DNA of 64,000 nucleotides from Bacteroides thetaiotaomicron VPI-5482 (GCF_000011065.1 NC_004663.1:1054001-1118000); one strand, 5' to 3'; counted from the stretch's first letter, positions 35,595 to 44,409 are shown. Made by a program: numbers and translations. The notes: a model not told the origin generated them from the letters alone.

Positions 35595-36042
35595 ATAGGG
35601 CATTATAATCGGGAATATCCTGAAGAAAGGTATAGCTCTGATGTGCATAATCCATCCGGCAACAATAATGCTGCATTCCATTACTTACTATCAGATAATC
35701 AACTTTCAACACCATATTATAGCGGGTTATCTGATCGAATACCGCTTGTGTGATTTCGATGTGCGGAGCTTTGTATTCTACGATCATTCGTGCTGAAAGG
35801 TCTCTCCGGTAAAGCACCGTATCACATCTTTTAGTTGTGCCGTTCAGCTTTACCATTACTTCGTTGGCAAGGAGTGCGTTCGGATATCCTTTGTGTGCAA
35901 TAAGAAAGTGAACAAAGTGTTGCCGTACCCATTCTTCCGGGGTAAGTGCGACATATCGTTTGCGAATCACGTCGAAAATTACATTTTTTCCGTTTCGTAC
36001 GTTTATTTTAGTGTCGAATACTGGTAGGTTTAACGATAACAT
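35593..36042 (-). CDS. Solitary HsdR N-terminal-like domain protein (149 aa)
   Basis: The sequence resembles the N-terminal nuclease domain of type I restriction R subunits. It has EEWVRQHFVHFLI, then KRCDTVLYRRDLSARMIVEYKAPHIEIT, which fits a PD-(D/E)xK core (Asp, then Glu-x-Lys in VEYKAP). There is no helicase part and no hsdM/hsdS nearby, so it is not a restriction system. Small Bacteroidetes proteins of this type are common and uncharacterised; a DNA-related nuclease role is inference. It is divergent from AMP nucleosidase. Confidence 0.85.
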   Translation of the reverse strand: MLSLNLPVFDTKINVRNGKNVIFDVIRKRYVALTPEEWVRQHFVHFLIAHKGYPNALLANEVMVKLNGTTKRCDTVLYRRDLSARMIVEYKAPHIEITQAVFDQITRYNMVLKVDYLIVSNGMQHYCCRMDYAHQSYTFLQDIPDYNAL

Positions 36043-36046
36043 TTAT

Positions 36047-36054
36047 TATTTTTG
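36047..36054 (+). promoter_or_regulatory. Promoter -7 box for AMP nucleosidase
   Basis: TATTTTTG, an exact TAnnTTTG match, sits only 4 bp outside the start codon of the divergent HsdR-N-like gene. Confidence 0.6.
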
Positions 36055-36087
36055 TAAGTTAAATAACGGTTTCCATTATTGGAACCA

Positions 36088-36095
36088 CAAATTTA
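36088..36095 (-). promoter_or_regulatory. Promoter -7 box for the HsdR-N-like gene
   Basis: Minus-strand TAAATTTG, an exact TAnnTTTG match, 45 bp from its ATG. The two promoters cross over, so each transcript starts behind the other's -7 box. Confidence 0.5.
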
Positions 36096-36105
36096 ATAGA
36101 TAATT

Positions 36106-36882
36106 ATGAAAACGAAAGAAGAAATCGTAGCTAATTGGCTGCCCCGTTACACAAAACGTAACCTGGAAGATTTTGGAGAGTATATTCTGTTGACTAACTT
36201 CAACAAGTACGTAGAGATTTTCGCAAATCAATTTGATGTTCCTATTTTGGGTAGAGATGCCAATATGATTTCCGCCACAGCCGAAGGCATTACAATGATC
36301 AATTTCGGTATGGGGAGTCCTAATGCCGCTATTATCATGGATTTATTGGGAGCTATTCATCCTAAAGCCTGCTTATTTTTAGGTAAATGTGGTGGTATCG
36401 ACAAGAAAAATCAAATTGGCGATTTAATTCTTCCTATTGCCGCTATTCGTGGTGAAGGAACATCCAATGATTATTTTCCACCTGAAGTTCCCGCTTTGCC
36501 TGCATTTATGTTGCAGCGTGCTGTTTCTTCGTCCATTCGTGACTATGGCCGTGATTATTGGACGGGTACCGTCTACACCACCAATCGCCGTATTTGGGAG
36601 CATGACGAAGCATTCAAGGAGTATCTGAAAAAGACACGTGCGATGGCGGTTGATATGGAAACGGCCACTTTGTTCAGCTGTGGCTTTGCCAATCATATTC
36701 CGACAGGAGCATTGTTATTGGTATCTGACCAGCCTATGACTCCGGATGGAGTGAAAACTGATAAAAGCGATAATTTGGTTACCAAGAACTATGTAGAAGA
36801 GCATGTTGAGATTGGTATCGCTTCTCTGCGTATGATTATTGATGCAAAGAAAACTGTAAAACACTTGAAATTCGACTGGTAA
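36106..36882 (+). CDS. amn: AMP nucleosidase (Bacteroidetes short form)
   Basis: 258 residues of the PNP/UDP phosphorylase fold. Visible features are NFGMGSPNAAIIMDLL, LFLGKCGGIDKKNQIGDLILP and the purine-site MAVDMETATLFSCGF. The enzyme hydrolyses AMP to adenine and ribose 5-phosphate, taking part in purine salvage. The protein lacks the extra N-terminal domain of E. coli Amn, as is normal for this phylum. It is followed at 25 bp by holA. Confidence 0.92.
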   Translation: MKTKEEIVANWLPRYTKRNLEDFGEYILLTNFNKYVEIFANQFDVPILGRDANMISATAEGITMINFGMGSPNAAIIMDLLGAIHPKACLFLGKCGGIDKKNQIGDLILPIAAIRGEGTSNDYFPPEVPALPAFMLQRAVSSSIRDYGRDYWTGTVYTTNRRIWEHDEAFKEYLKKTRAMAVDMETATLFSCGFANHIPTGALLLVSDQPMTPDGVKTDKSDNLVTKNYVEEHVEIGIASLRMIIDAKKTVKHLKFDW

Positions 36883-36907
36883 CTGCCAGTCTTCCTAAAA
36901 AATATAT

Positions 36908-37927
36908 ATGGCAAAACAAGAGCTGACCTGTGATGACATCCTCAAAGAACTGAGGGCAAAGCAGTATCGTCCCATCTACTATTTGATGGGAGAAGAATCG
37001 TATTATATCGATTTGATTGCCGATTACATTACTGATAATGTCTTGAACGAAACGGAAAAAGAGTTCAACCTGACTGTAGTGTACGGTGCTGATGTGGATG
37101 TGGCGACAATCATAAATGCTGCAAAACGCTATCCTATGATGTCCGAACATCAAGTGGTGGTAGTCAAAGAAGCGCAAGCGGTCCGGAACATCGAAGAATT
37201 ATCGTACTATCTTCAAAAACCGCTTCATTCCACTATTTTGGTGATATGCCATAAACATGGAACATTGGACCGCAGGAAAAAGCTGGCTGCTGAGGTAGAA
37301 AAGACCGGTGTTTTGTTCGAATCCAAGAAGATAAAAGATGCCCAGCTTCCGGCCTTTATAGCTTCCTACATGAAAAGAAAAGGAATAGATATGGAGCCTA
37401 AGGCAACGGCTATGCTGGCTGATTTTGTCGGCTCGGATTTAAGTCGTTTGACAGGTGAATTAGAAAAGCTGATTATCACTTTGCCTACGGGACAGAAACG
37501 TGTTACTCCCGAACAAATTGAGAAGAACATAGGCATAAGCAAAGATTATAATAACTTTGAATTGCGGAGTGCTCTGGTTGAAAAAGACATTCTGAAAGCA
37601 AATAAAATAATAAAATATTTTGAGGAAAATCCTAAAACGAATCCAATTCAAATGACATTGTCTTTGTTGTTTAGCTTTTATTCAAACTTGATGTTAGCAT
37701 ATTATGCGCCTGATAAATCGGAGCAGGGTATTGCTAATATGCTAGGGTTAAGAACTACTTGGCAAGCTCGGGACTACGCAATTGCGATGCGCAAATATAG
37801 TGGAGTAAAGACAATGCAGATTGTTGGTGAAATACGATATGCCGATGCAAAATCAAAAGGAGTGAAAAATAGTTCAATGTCTGACGGAGATATTCTTCGT
37901 GAATTAGTGTTTAAAATTTTGCATTAG
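36908..37927 (+). CDS. holA: DNA polymerase III delta subunit
   Basis: A 339-residue clamp-loader subunit with a AAA-like fold lacking a functional Walker A. It has YYLMGEESYYIDLIADYI at the start and a central LADFVGSDLSRLTGELEKLI. The C-terminal collar domain includes NPIQMTLSLLFSFYSNLM. It opens the sliding clamp during clamp loading. Probably co-transcribed with amn. A terminator follows. Confidence 0.95.
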   Translation: MAKQELTCDDILKELRAKQYRPIYYLMGEESYYIDLIADYITDNVLNETEKEFNLTVVYGADVDVATIINAAKRYPMMSEHQVVVVKEAQAVRNIEELSYYLQKPLHSTILVICHKHGTLDRRKKLAAEVEKTGVLFESKKIKDAQLPAFIASYMKRKGIDMEPKATAMLADFVGSDLSRLTGELEKLIITLPTGQKRVTPEQIEKNIGISKDYNNFELRSALVEKDILKANKIIKYFEENPKTNPIQMTLSLLFSFYSNLMLAYYAPDKSEQGIANMLGLRTTWQARDYAIAMRKYSGVKTMQIVGEIRYADAKSKGVKNSSMSDGDILRELVFKILH

Positions 37928-37953
37928 TAAAACTGAATACTCTAAATAAACAA

Positions 37954-37996
37954 AAGGCATATACTTTTACTGTAAAACAGATTAAGTATATGCCTT
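37954..37996 (+). terminator. Intrinsic terminator after holA
   Basis: A perfect 13-bp stem (37954-37966 with 37984-37996) with a 17-nt loop, followed by CTTTATATAT. Confidence 0.8.
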
Positions 37997-38008
37997 CTTT
38001 ATATATAG

Positions 38009-38186
38009 CAAATTAGTTGTGTCAAACTCATAACCAAATCTTCTTTTATAGACGAATATTTTACAATGGATCTGTTGTTCTCTTTTTCCTGACTTTTATG
38101 AATGGAAAGGAGTTTGAAGATCTTTTGCTTCCCTTCTTTAAATTCAATTTTGGTAATTTCTCTCTTTTCTAGTTTTTGAAGTTATA
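38009..38186 (-). pseudogene. Possible decayed coding remnant
   Basis: On the minus strand, a frame of about 58 codons without a start is open and rich in Lys, Glu and Ile (KIEFKEGKQKIFKLLSIHK), ending at a stop near 38009. Another open stretch in a shifted frame lies upstream (about 38220-38400). The pattern fits a frameshifted gene end, but AT-rich DNA can give such frames by chance. No family is recognised. Confidence 0.25.
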
Positions 38187-39020
38187 TTATATTCATTTTC
38201 AAAATTGAAAAAATCTGATTTAATTCAGACTATAAATATAGAATGGTAAATCGTATTAGCATAAATGGTTTTGCATAAATTGGAGGGATCATCTTTCTTT
38301 TCCTGAACTGATAAAATGTCATTTTGATAATTTGTGGGATAATTGGGATATTTTTCTGTTATTTTTCTAGTTGATCTTAATTTGGGTATTGATAAAACAG
38401 GTATATTTTATTATAAGACAGGAATTTAATTCAATTTTATAGCTTCTAGAATTGAAAAAAAACAATTGATCGACTGAATGTGCGGAAATATAGCAAGGAT
38501 TTACGATTTGCGAGATACTTCAGAAGAAAATGTAAAAGAAGATTTGAAGAGTTCTCAATATACATAAGTAAATAATGTATTTTATTCCTTGATTTATTGT
38601 TTTTGCAACTATTGATATTTACGTTTGTGTAATCATGCCTGTTTGTTTGTAAAGTATATATCTGTGAATAAGATACAAATGTAATCGATCTAACCGAATC
38701 ACAAAAGTATATTGATTGTTTTACAGTAATAATATACAGTATATAAATGTAATAGGAGAGTGGTTAACAATTTGTTTTTTATATGTTATATTATTGTATA
38801 TCATATAAATATGCTCTAATATTGAATAATCGCTCTAAAATTACTGTCTGAGTGGAGCGTATTTTTGTGAATATCGTATTTCTTTGTTGTTTGCTTATAT
38901 ATATTCTATTATAAATCAATGTAATATGTTATTTTGTTAAATCTGAAATGTCATCGTGGTTTATGTTTTATTTTGTGTTTTACAAACGTATTAGTCCAAT
39001 CGTAATGATCGCTACACATC

Positions 39021-39080
39021 TGTAATATTAATATTTTTATATTTGTAATTTGCATTTGTGATTTGTAATATTTACCTTTG
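39021..39080 (+). repeat. Cluster of TTTGTAAT-like repeats upstream of the XRE gene
   Basis: Near-repeats such as TATTTGTAATTTG, CATTTGTGATTTG and TTTGTAATATTTA follow each other at 13-bp spacing. Looser copies (ATGTAAT) lie at 38680-38930. They may be operator sites for the adjacent regulator; this is inference. Confidence 0.4.
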
Positions 39081-39101
39081 TATATCCGTAGTGGTTATTA
39101 G

Positions 39102-39109
39102 TATTTTTG
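39102..39109 (+). promoter_or_regulatory. Promoter -7 box for the XRE regulator
   Basis: TATTTTTG lies 46 bp before the ATG at 39156; another box, TACCTTTG, is at 39073-39080. Confidence 0.55.
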
Positions 39110-39155
39110 TGAAACCAACGTTTAATACATACAATTGTAACAAGAAAGAAGCTGT

Positions 39156-39626
39156 ATGGAGATAAAAGACAGAATTAGAATGATAATGGAGAGAGAAAAA
39201 GTTCCTCCAAGAGTTTTTGCTGAGACAATTGGAGTTCAGCAATCTACTCTCTCACATATTTTGAATGATCGGAATAAACCAAGCTTGGAGGTTGTAATGA
39301 AGGTACATCAGACCTATAGTTATGTAAATCTTGAATGGTTGCTTTATGGTAAAGGCGAAATGATAACATCTGCAGAAGATGCTTCTACGGTTTCTTCCAA
39401 TGGAGATTATCAGCCTTCTTTGTTTGATGAGAATCCTGTAAATCCGTCCAAAGAGACGATTAATCCGGAAAATCGCAAGGAAATGGCATTAAGAACAGCC
39501 GAAAATGCACCTAAAGAGATTGTAAAACAGGAGATTAGGTACATAGAAAAGCCTGCCAGAAAAATCACTGAAATAAGAATATTCTTTGATGATAATACTT
39601 ATGAAACCTTTCGACCTGAAAAATGA
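39156..39626 (+). CDS. XRE-family helix-turn-helix transcriptional regulator (156 aa)
   Basis: The N-terminal HTH (about residues 5-65) reads VFAETIGVQQSTLSHILNDRNKPSLEVVMKV, a clear Cro/C1-type fold, then LEWLLYGKGEMI. A polar linker (70-130) leads to a short C-terminal segment (KITEIRIFFDDNTYETFRP) with strand-like character. Such regulators are common in Bacteroidetes; the targets are not known. It precedes pyrK by 75 bp, but pyrK has its own promoter. The long AT-rich upstream region with repeats suggests autoregulation. Confidence 0.9.
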   Translation: MEIKDRIRMIMEREKVPPRVFAETIGVQQSTLSHILNDRNKPSLEVVMKVHQTYSYVNLEWLLYGKGEMITSAEDASTVSSNGDYQPSLFDENPVNPSKETINPENRKEMALRTAENAPKEIVKQEIRYIEKPARKITEIRIFFDDNTYETFRPEK

Positions 39627-39658
39627 GAGGTAAAATCGGTGGTTTGAGCAAATTCCTG

Positions 39659-39666
39659 TATCTTTG
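39659..39666 (+). promoter_or_regulatory. Promoter -7 box for pyrK-pyrD
   Basis: TATCTTTG, an exact TAnnTTTG match, lies 35 bp before the pyrK ATG. Confidence 0.6.
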
Positions 39667-39701
39667 CACCGGAATACGAATTTATACTTTTATATCCATA
39701 C

Positions 39702-40478
39702 ATGAAGAAATTTATTTTAGATCTGACAGTTACTGAGAATATCAGATTGAATGCAAACTATGTATTGCTGAAATTGACTTCTCAGTCATTGCTGCCCGAG
39801 ATGTTGCCGGGGCAGTTTGCCGAACTTCGGGTGGACGGTTCATCTACTACATTTTTACGCCGTCCTATTTCTATTAATTTTGTAGACAAGCGACAAAACG
39901 AAGTGTGGTTCCTTATTCAGTTGATTGGAGACGGAACAAGACGTTTAGCAGAAGTAAATTCGGGCGATGTGATCAACGTAGTACTTCCTTTGGGGAATGG
40001 CTATACAATGCCTCAAAAGCCTTCTGATAAGCTTTTGCTTGTGGGCGGAGGTGTCGGAACAGCCCCTATGTTATATTTAGGTGAACAATTGGCGAAAAAT
40101 GGTCATAAACCTACCTTCCTTTTAGGGGCTCGTAGCAATAAAGACTTGTTGCAGCTGGAAGAATTTGCTAAATATGGAGAGGTATATACTACTACAGAAG
40201 ACGGAAGTCACGGAGAAAAAGGATACGTCACCCAGCATTCTATATTAAATCAGGTACATTTTGAGCAGATTTATACTTGTGGTCCTAAACCGATGATGAT
40301 GGCTGTGGCAAAATATGCCAAAAGTAATCAGATAGAATGTGAAGTTTCTTTGGAAAATACAATGGCTTGTGGAATTGGAGCATGTCTCTGTTGTGTGGAA
40401 AATACGACAGAAGGACATTTGTGTGTATGTAAAGAAGGTCCTGTTTTTAATATAAATAAACTACTATGGCAGATTTAA
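39702..40478 (+). CDS. pyrK: Dihydroorotate dehydrogenase B, electron-transfer subunit
   Basis: 258 residues. FAD-binding domain with RRPISINFVD, NAD-binding domain with LLVGGGVGTAPMLYLG, and a C-terminal [2Fe-2S] cluster in CGIGACLCC followed by HLCVCKEGPVF. It passes electrons from the catalytic subunit's FMN to NAD+ in pyrimidine synthesis. It overlaps pyrD by 13 bp, implying translational coupling and equal stoichiometry. Confidence 0.95.
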   Translation: MKKFILDLTVTENIRLNANYVLLKLTSQSLLPEMLPGQFAELRVDGSSTTFLRRPISINFVDKRQNEVWFLIQLIGDGTRRLAEVNSGDVINVVLPLGNGYTMPQKPSDKLLLVGGGVGTAPMLYLGEQLAKNGHKPTFLLGARSNKDLLQLEEFAKYGEVYTTTEDGSHGEKGYVTQHSILNQVHFEQIYTCGPKPMMMAVAKYAKSNQIECEVSLENTMACGIGACLCCVENTTEGHLCVCKEGPVFNINKLLWQI

Positions 40479-41377
40479 GTGTAAACATTGGTGAATTGCA
40501 GATGAAGAACCCGGTGATGACTGCATCTGGTACATTTGGATATGGTGAAGAGTTCTCGGATTTCATTGATATAGCGCGAATAGGCGGTATTATTGTAAAA
40601 GGTACTACTCTTCACAAACGTGAAGGTAACCCATATCCTCGTATGGCAGAGACTCCTTCCGGTATGCTAAATGCTGTAGGACTGCAAAATAAGGGGGTTG
40701 ACTACTTTGTGGAACAGATATATCCTCGTATAAAAGACATTCAAACGAATATGATTGTAAACGTGTCGGGGTCTGCTATTGAGGATTATGTGAAAACTGC
40801 AGAGATCATTAATGAACTTGACAAAATTCCTGCTATAGAACTAAATATCTCGTGCCCCAATGTAAAGCAAGGAGGTATGGCTTTTGGTGTGTCAGCAAAA
40901 GGTGCTTCTGAAGTAGTAAAAGCGGTACGTGCAGCTTACAAAAAGACACTTATCGTTAAACTCTCTCCGAACGTTACTGATATCACAGAAATTGCCCGTG
41001 CAGCAGAAGAAAGTGGTGCGGATAGTGTATCATTAATCAATACATTGCTAGGAATGGCTATTGATGCGGAACGTAAACGTCCCATTCTGTCAACAGTGAC
41101 AGGAGGAATGTCCGGTGCTGCTGTGAAACCGATTGCCTTGCGTATGGTTTGGCAAGTTGCAAAGGCGGTAAATATTCCTGTCATAGGATTGGGAGGTATT
41201 ATGAACTGGAAAGATGCTGTTGAGTTTATGCTTGCCGGTGCTTCTGCGATCCAGATTGGTACGGCAAATTTTATAGATCCGGCTGTTACAATCAAAGTTG
41301 AAGATGGTATAAATAATTACTTGGAAAGACACGGATGTAAGTCAGTAAAAGAAATTATTGGTGCGCTTGAGGTATAA
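40466..41377 (+). CDS. pyrD: Dihydroorotate dehydrogenase B, catalytic subunit
   Basis: A 303-residue class 1B enzyme oxidising dihydroorotate to orotate. It shows the FMN barrel with KGTTLHKREGNPYPRMAE, the active-site Cys in ELNISCPNVKQGG, and the C-terminal phosphate-binding GLGGIMNWKDAVEF and IQIGTANF. The class 1B assignment is confirmed by the overlapping pyrK. It is a cytosolic heterotetramer with PyrK. Confidence 0.96.
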   Translation: MADLSVNIGELQMKNPVMTASGTFGYGEEFSDFIDIARIGGIIVKGTTLHKREGNPYPRMAETPSGMLNAVGLQNKGVDYFVEQIYPRIKDIQTNMIVNVSGSAIEDYVKTAEIINELDKIPAIELNISCPNVKQGGMAFGVSAKGASEVVKAVRAAYKKTLIVKLSPNVTDITEIARAAEESGADSVSLINTLLGMAIDAERKRPILSTVTGGMSGAAVKPIALRMVWQVAKAVNIPVIGLGGIMNWKDAVEFMLAGASAIQIGTANFIDPAVTIKVEDGINNYLERHGCKSVKEIIGALEV

Positions 41378-41533
41378 TTGAAAACATACAATAACTCTTC
41401 GCATATAATATGAAAGAAAAATGCTATTTTACTTTTTAAGTATACTGAGTAAAATCAAGGCCGGAATGATAGATGAAAAGAAGATTCCCAGTGCGAAGAG
41501 TAAAATAACAGATTTGTCTTTCTTGTAGAATAT

Positions 41534-41584
41534 AAATAAAAACGACGGTGAAAATTCTCATATTTCTCACCGTCGTTTTTATTT
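41534..41584. terminator. Bidirectional intrinsic terminator between pyrD and trmD
   Basis: A perfect 18-bp stem (41534-41551 with 41567-41584) has a GC core CGACGGTGA and A/T runs at both ends, serving both convergent genes. Confidence 0.92.
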
Positions 41585-41595
41585 ACATATATCTT

Positions 41596-42273
41596 TTAGT
41601 CTTCCAGTAAGTCTGGGCGAAGTTTTTTGGTTCGTTCTAAAGATTGCTGTAGCTCCCATTCTTTTATTTTTGCTTCATGGCCGGATAACAAAATATCGGG
41701 TACTTTCCAGCCTTTATAGTCAGCAGGACGAGTATATACAGGTGCCGCCAACAGATTATCCTGAAAAGAATCAGAAAGTGCCGACTGTTCGTCTGAAATC
41801 ACTCCGGGGATGATACGGACAATTGCGTCCGCCATGACTGCTGCTGCCAGTTCGCCTCCTGTCAGCACATAATCTCCGATACTGATTTCTTTGGTGATCA
41901 GGTGTTCACGGATACGATAATCAATACCTTTGAAATGTCCGCAAAGGATAATCAGGTTTTGGGCCAAAGAAAGGCTGTTGGCCATTGGCTGATTGAACTG
42001 TTCTCCGTCGGGGGTCGTAAAAATCACTTCATCATAGTCGCGTTCAGCCTTCAGAGCGTTAATGCAGCGTTCGATAGGCTCTATCTTCATGACCATGCCG
42101 GCGAATCCGCCAAAAGGATAATCATCGACACGACGATATTTGTCTTCGGTATAATCGCGCAGATTGTGGATATGTATTTCTGCAAGTCCCTTATTCTGAG
42201 CTCGTTTCATGATGGAGCAATTGAAGAAGCCTTCAATCATTTCGGGTAAAACTGTTATAATATCAATACGCAT
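41596..42273 (-). CDS. trmD: tRNA (guanine-37-N1)-methyltransferase
   Basis: A 225-residue SPOUT-class enzyme using S-adenosylmethionine to methylate G37 next to the anticodon. It starts MRIDIITVLPEMIEGFF and contains the trefoil-knot motif SIGDYVLTGGELAAAVMADAIVRIIPGV, with the catalytic Asp in YRRVDDYPFGG. A longer frame opens at a TTG; ATG 42273 is the true start by family comparison. It is divergent from ligA. Confidence 0.96.
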   Translation of the reverse strand: MRIDIITVLPEMIEGFFNCSIMKRAQNKGLAEIHIHNLRDYTEDKYRRVDDYPFGGFAGMVMKIEPIERCINALKAERDYDEVIFTTPDGEQFNQPMANSLSLAQNLIILCGHFKGIDYRIREHLITKEISIGDYVLTGGELAAAVMADAIVRIIPGVISDEQSALSDSFQDNLLAAPVYTRPADYKGWKVPDILLSGHEAKIKEWELQQSLERTKKLRPDLLED

Positions 42274-42307
42274 AATCTTTATAATTTTTCGCAAAAGTAC
42301 AAATATT

Positions 42308-42315
42308 CAAAGATA
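42308..42315 (-). promoter_or_regulatory. Promoter -7 box for trmD
   Basis: Minus-strand TATCTTTG, an exact TAnnTTTG match, 35 bp from the ATG. Confidence 0.6.
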
Positions 42316-42321
42316 AACCTG

Positions 42322-42329
42322 TATTTTTG
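42322..42329 (+). promoter_or_regulatory. Promoter -7 box for ligA
   Basis: TATTTTTG lies 20 bp before the ligA ATG and only 6 bp from the opposing trmD box. Confidence 0.6.
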
Positions 42330-42349
42330 CCTTAAACAATCGAAGAAAT

Positions 42350-44350
42350 ATGGATATAAAGGAAAAAATAGAGGAATTGCGTGCTGAACTTCATCGGCAC
42401 AACTATAATTATTACGTTTTGAATGCTCCCGAAATTTCAGATAAGGAGTTTGATGATAAGATGCGTGAACTCCAGGATCTGGAGCTGGCACATCCGGAAT
42501 ATAAAGATGAAAATTCGCCCACTATGCGTGTCGGCAGTGACATTAACAAGAATTTCACGCAGGTTGCACATAAATACCCCATGTTGTCTTTGGCAAATAC
42601 GTACTCTGAAGGCGAAGTTACAGATTTTTATGAGCGTGTACGAAAAGCGTTGAATGAGGATTTTGAGATTTGCTGTGAGATGAAATATGATGGTACTTCC
42701 ATTTCTCTGACCTACGAAGATGGAAAACTGGTTCGTGCCGTTACACGCGGAGATGGAGAAAAGGGCGATGATGTGACAGATAATGTAAAGACAATCCGTT
42801 CTATTCCACTTGTGCTCCATGGTGACAATTATCCTTCTTCTTTTGAGATTCGTGGGGAAATCCTTATGCCCTGGGAAGTATTTGAGGAGTTGAACCGCGA
42901 AAAAGAAGCACGTGAGGAGCCGCTTTTCGCTAATCCGAGAAATGCAGCCTCAGGAACATTGAAGCTTCAGAATTCTTCTATTGTAGCTTCTCGCAAGCTG
43001 GATGCGTATTTATATTATCTTTTGGGAGATAATCTGCCTTGTGATGGACATTATGAAAATCTTCAGGAAGCCGCAAAATGGGGATTTAAAATCTCTGATT
43101 TGACGCGTAAATGCCAGACGTTGGAAGAGGTTTTTGAATTTATCAATTATTGGGATGTAGAACGAAAGAATCTGCCTGTAGCTACTGATGGAATCGTCTT
43201 GAAGGTAAATAGTCTGAGACAACAAAAGAATCTCGGTTTTACGGCGAAATCTCCTAGATGGGCGATTGCCTATAAATTTCAGGCAGAACGTGCATTGACA
43301 CGATTGAATATGGTAACTTATCAGGTAGGCAGAACAGGCGCTGTAACTCCTGTTGCCAACTTAGATGCTGTTCAGCTATCCGGAACGGTTGTCAAACGTG
43401 CTTCATTGCATAATGCGGATATTATCGAAGGGCTTGATCTGCATATCGGAGATATGGTTTATGTAGAAAAAGGTGGTGAGATCATTCCTAAAATTACAGG
43501 AGTGGATAAAGATGCCCGTAGTTTTATGCTTGGTGAGAAGGTCAGGTTTATTACCAATTGCCCCGAATGTGGCAGCAAATTAATTAGATATGAAGGCGAA
43601 GCTGCCCATTATTGTCCTAATGAAACTGCATGTCCCCCTCAGATTAAAGGTAAAATAGAGCATTTTATTAGTCGGAAAGCCATGAATATTGATGGATTGG
43701 GTCCTGAAACGGTGGATATGTTCTATCGTTTGGGGTTGATTCATAATACGGCGGATCTGTATGAATTGAAAGCCGATGATATCAAAGGGTTGGATCGTAT
43801 GGGAGAAAAATCTGCAGAGAATATTATTACGGGGATTGAGCAGAGTAAGACAGTTCCTTTTGAACGTGTCATCTTTGCTTTGGGAATTCGGTTTGTTGGC
43901 GAGACGGTAGCAAAGAAAATAGCCAAGTCGTTCGGGGACATTGACGAGCTGCGACAGGCTGACCTTGAAAAGCTGATAAGTATCGATGAAATCGGGGAAA
44001 AAATAGCGCGAAGCATTCTTCTGTATTTCTCAAATGAGTCTAACCGAGAGTTAGTTGGCAGGTTAAAAGAGGCTGGGTTACAGCTCTATCGTACAGAAGA
44101 AGATATGAGTGGATATACGGATAAATTAGCTGGTCAGTCTATTGTGATCAGCGGTGTATTTACGCATCATTCACGGGACGAATATAAAGACCTTATTGAG
44201 AAAAATGGCGGTAAGAATGTGGGAAGTATCTCTGCTAAGACCAGTTTTATCCTTGCCGGTGACAATATGGGGCCAGCCAAACTGGAAAAAGCAAAAAAAC
44301 TTGGAGTAACCATACTAAGCGAGGACGAATTTCTGAAACTTATATCGTAA
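42350..44350 (+). CDS. ligA: NAD+-dependent DNA ligase
   Basis: 666 residues in the standard LigA order. Domain Ia is followed by the adenylation domain with the AMP-accepting lysine in CEMKYDGTSISL (about residue 110). An OB fold comes next, then a C4 zinc finger (CPECGSK ... HYCPNETACPP), helix-hairpin-helix repeats (DDIKGLDRMGEKSAENI, ISIDEIGEKIARSI) and a C-terminal BRCT domain from about 590. It seals nicks in replication and repair. Length is normal. Confidence 0.97.
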   Translation: MDIKEKIEELRAELHRHNYNYYVLNAPEISDKEFDDKMRELQDLELAHPEYKDENSPTMRVGSDINKNFTQVAHKYPMLSLANTYSEGEVTDFYERVRKALNEDFEICCEMKYDGTSISLTYEDGKLVRAVTRGDGEKGDDVTDNVKTIRSIPLVLHGDNYPSSFEIRGEILMPWEVFEELNREKEAREEPLFANPRNAASGTLKLQNSSIVASRKLDAYLYYLLGDNLPCDGHYENLQEAAKWGFKISDLTRKCQTLEEVFEFINYWDVERKNLPVATDGIVLKVNSLRQQKNLGFTAKSPRWAIAYKFQAERALTRLNMVTYQVGRTGAVTPVANLDAVQLSGTVVKRASLHNADIIEGLDLHIGDMVYVEKGGEIIPKITGVDKDARSFMLGEKVRFITNCPECGSKLIRYEGEAAHYCPNETACPPQIKGKIEHFISRKAMNIDGLGPETVDMFYRLGLIHNTADLYELKADDIKGLDRMGEKSAENIITGIEQSKTVPFERVIFALGIRFVGETVAKKIAKSFGDIDELRQADLEKLISIDEIGEKIARSILLYFSNESNRELVGRLKEAGLQLYRTEEDMSGYTDKLAGQSIVISGVFTHHSRDEYKDLIEKNGGKNVGSISAKTSFILAGDNMGPAKLEKAKKLGVTILSEDEFLKLIS

Positions 44351-44367
44351 GATATGAAAAATATTCG

Positions 44368-44375
44368 TACTTTTG
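44368..44375 (+). promoter_or_regulatory. Promoter -7 box for dapA
   Basis: TACTTTTG, an exact TAnnTTTG match, 34 bp before the dapA ATG. Confidence 0.6.
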
Positions 44376-44409
44376 CGCCTAATAAAATTAGAGATTATAA
44401 TTAAAACTC

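Larger units (their letters stand above)
37928..39155. other. 1.2-kb AT-rich region without an intact gene
   Basis: Between holA and the XRE regulator no ORF of useful length is present. It holds the holA terminator, possible coding debris on the minus strand (38009-38400), several promoter-like TAnnTTTG boxes (38860-38867, 39073-39080, 39102-39109) and repeated TTTGTAAT-type words toward the XRE gene. I see no tRNA or recognisable structured RNA. Confidence 0.6.

Noticed and set aside
35593..36042. Part of a type I restriction system
   Set aside because: Only an HsdR N-terminal-like domain is present; no helicase, methylase or specificity gene occurs nearby.
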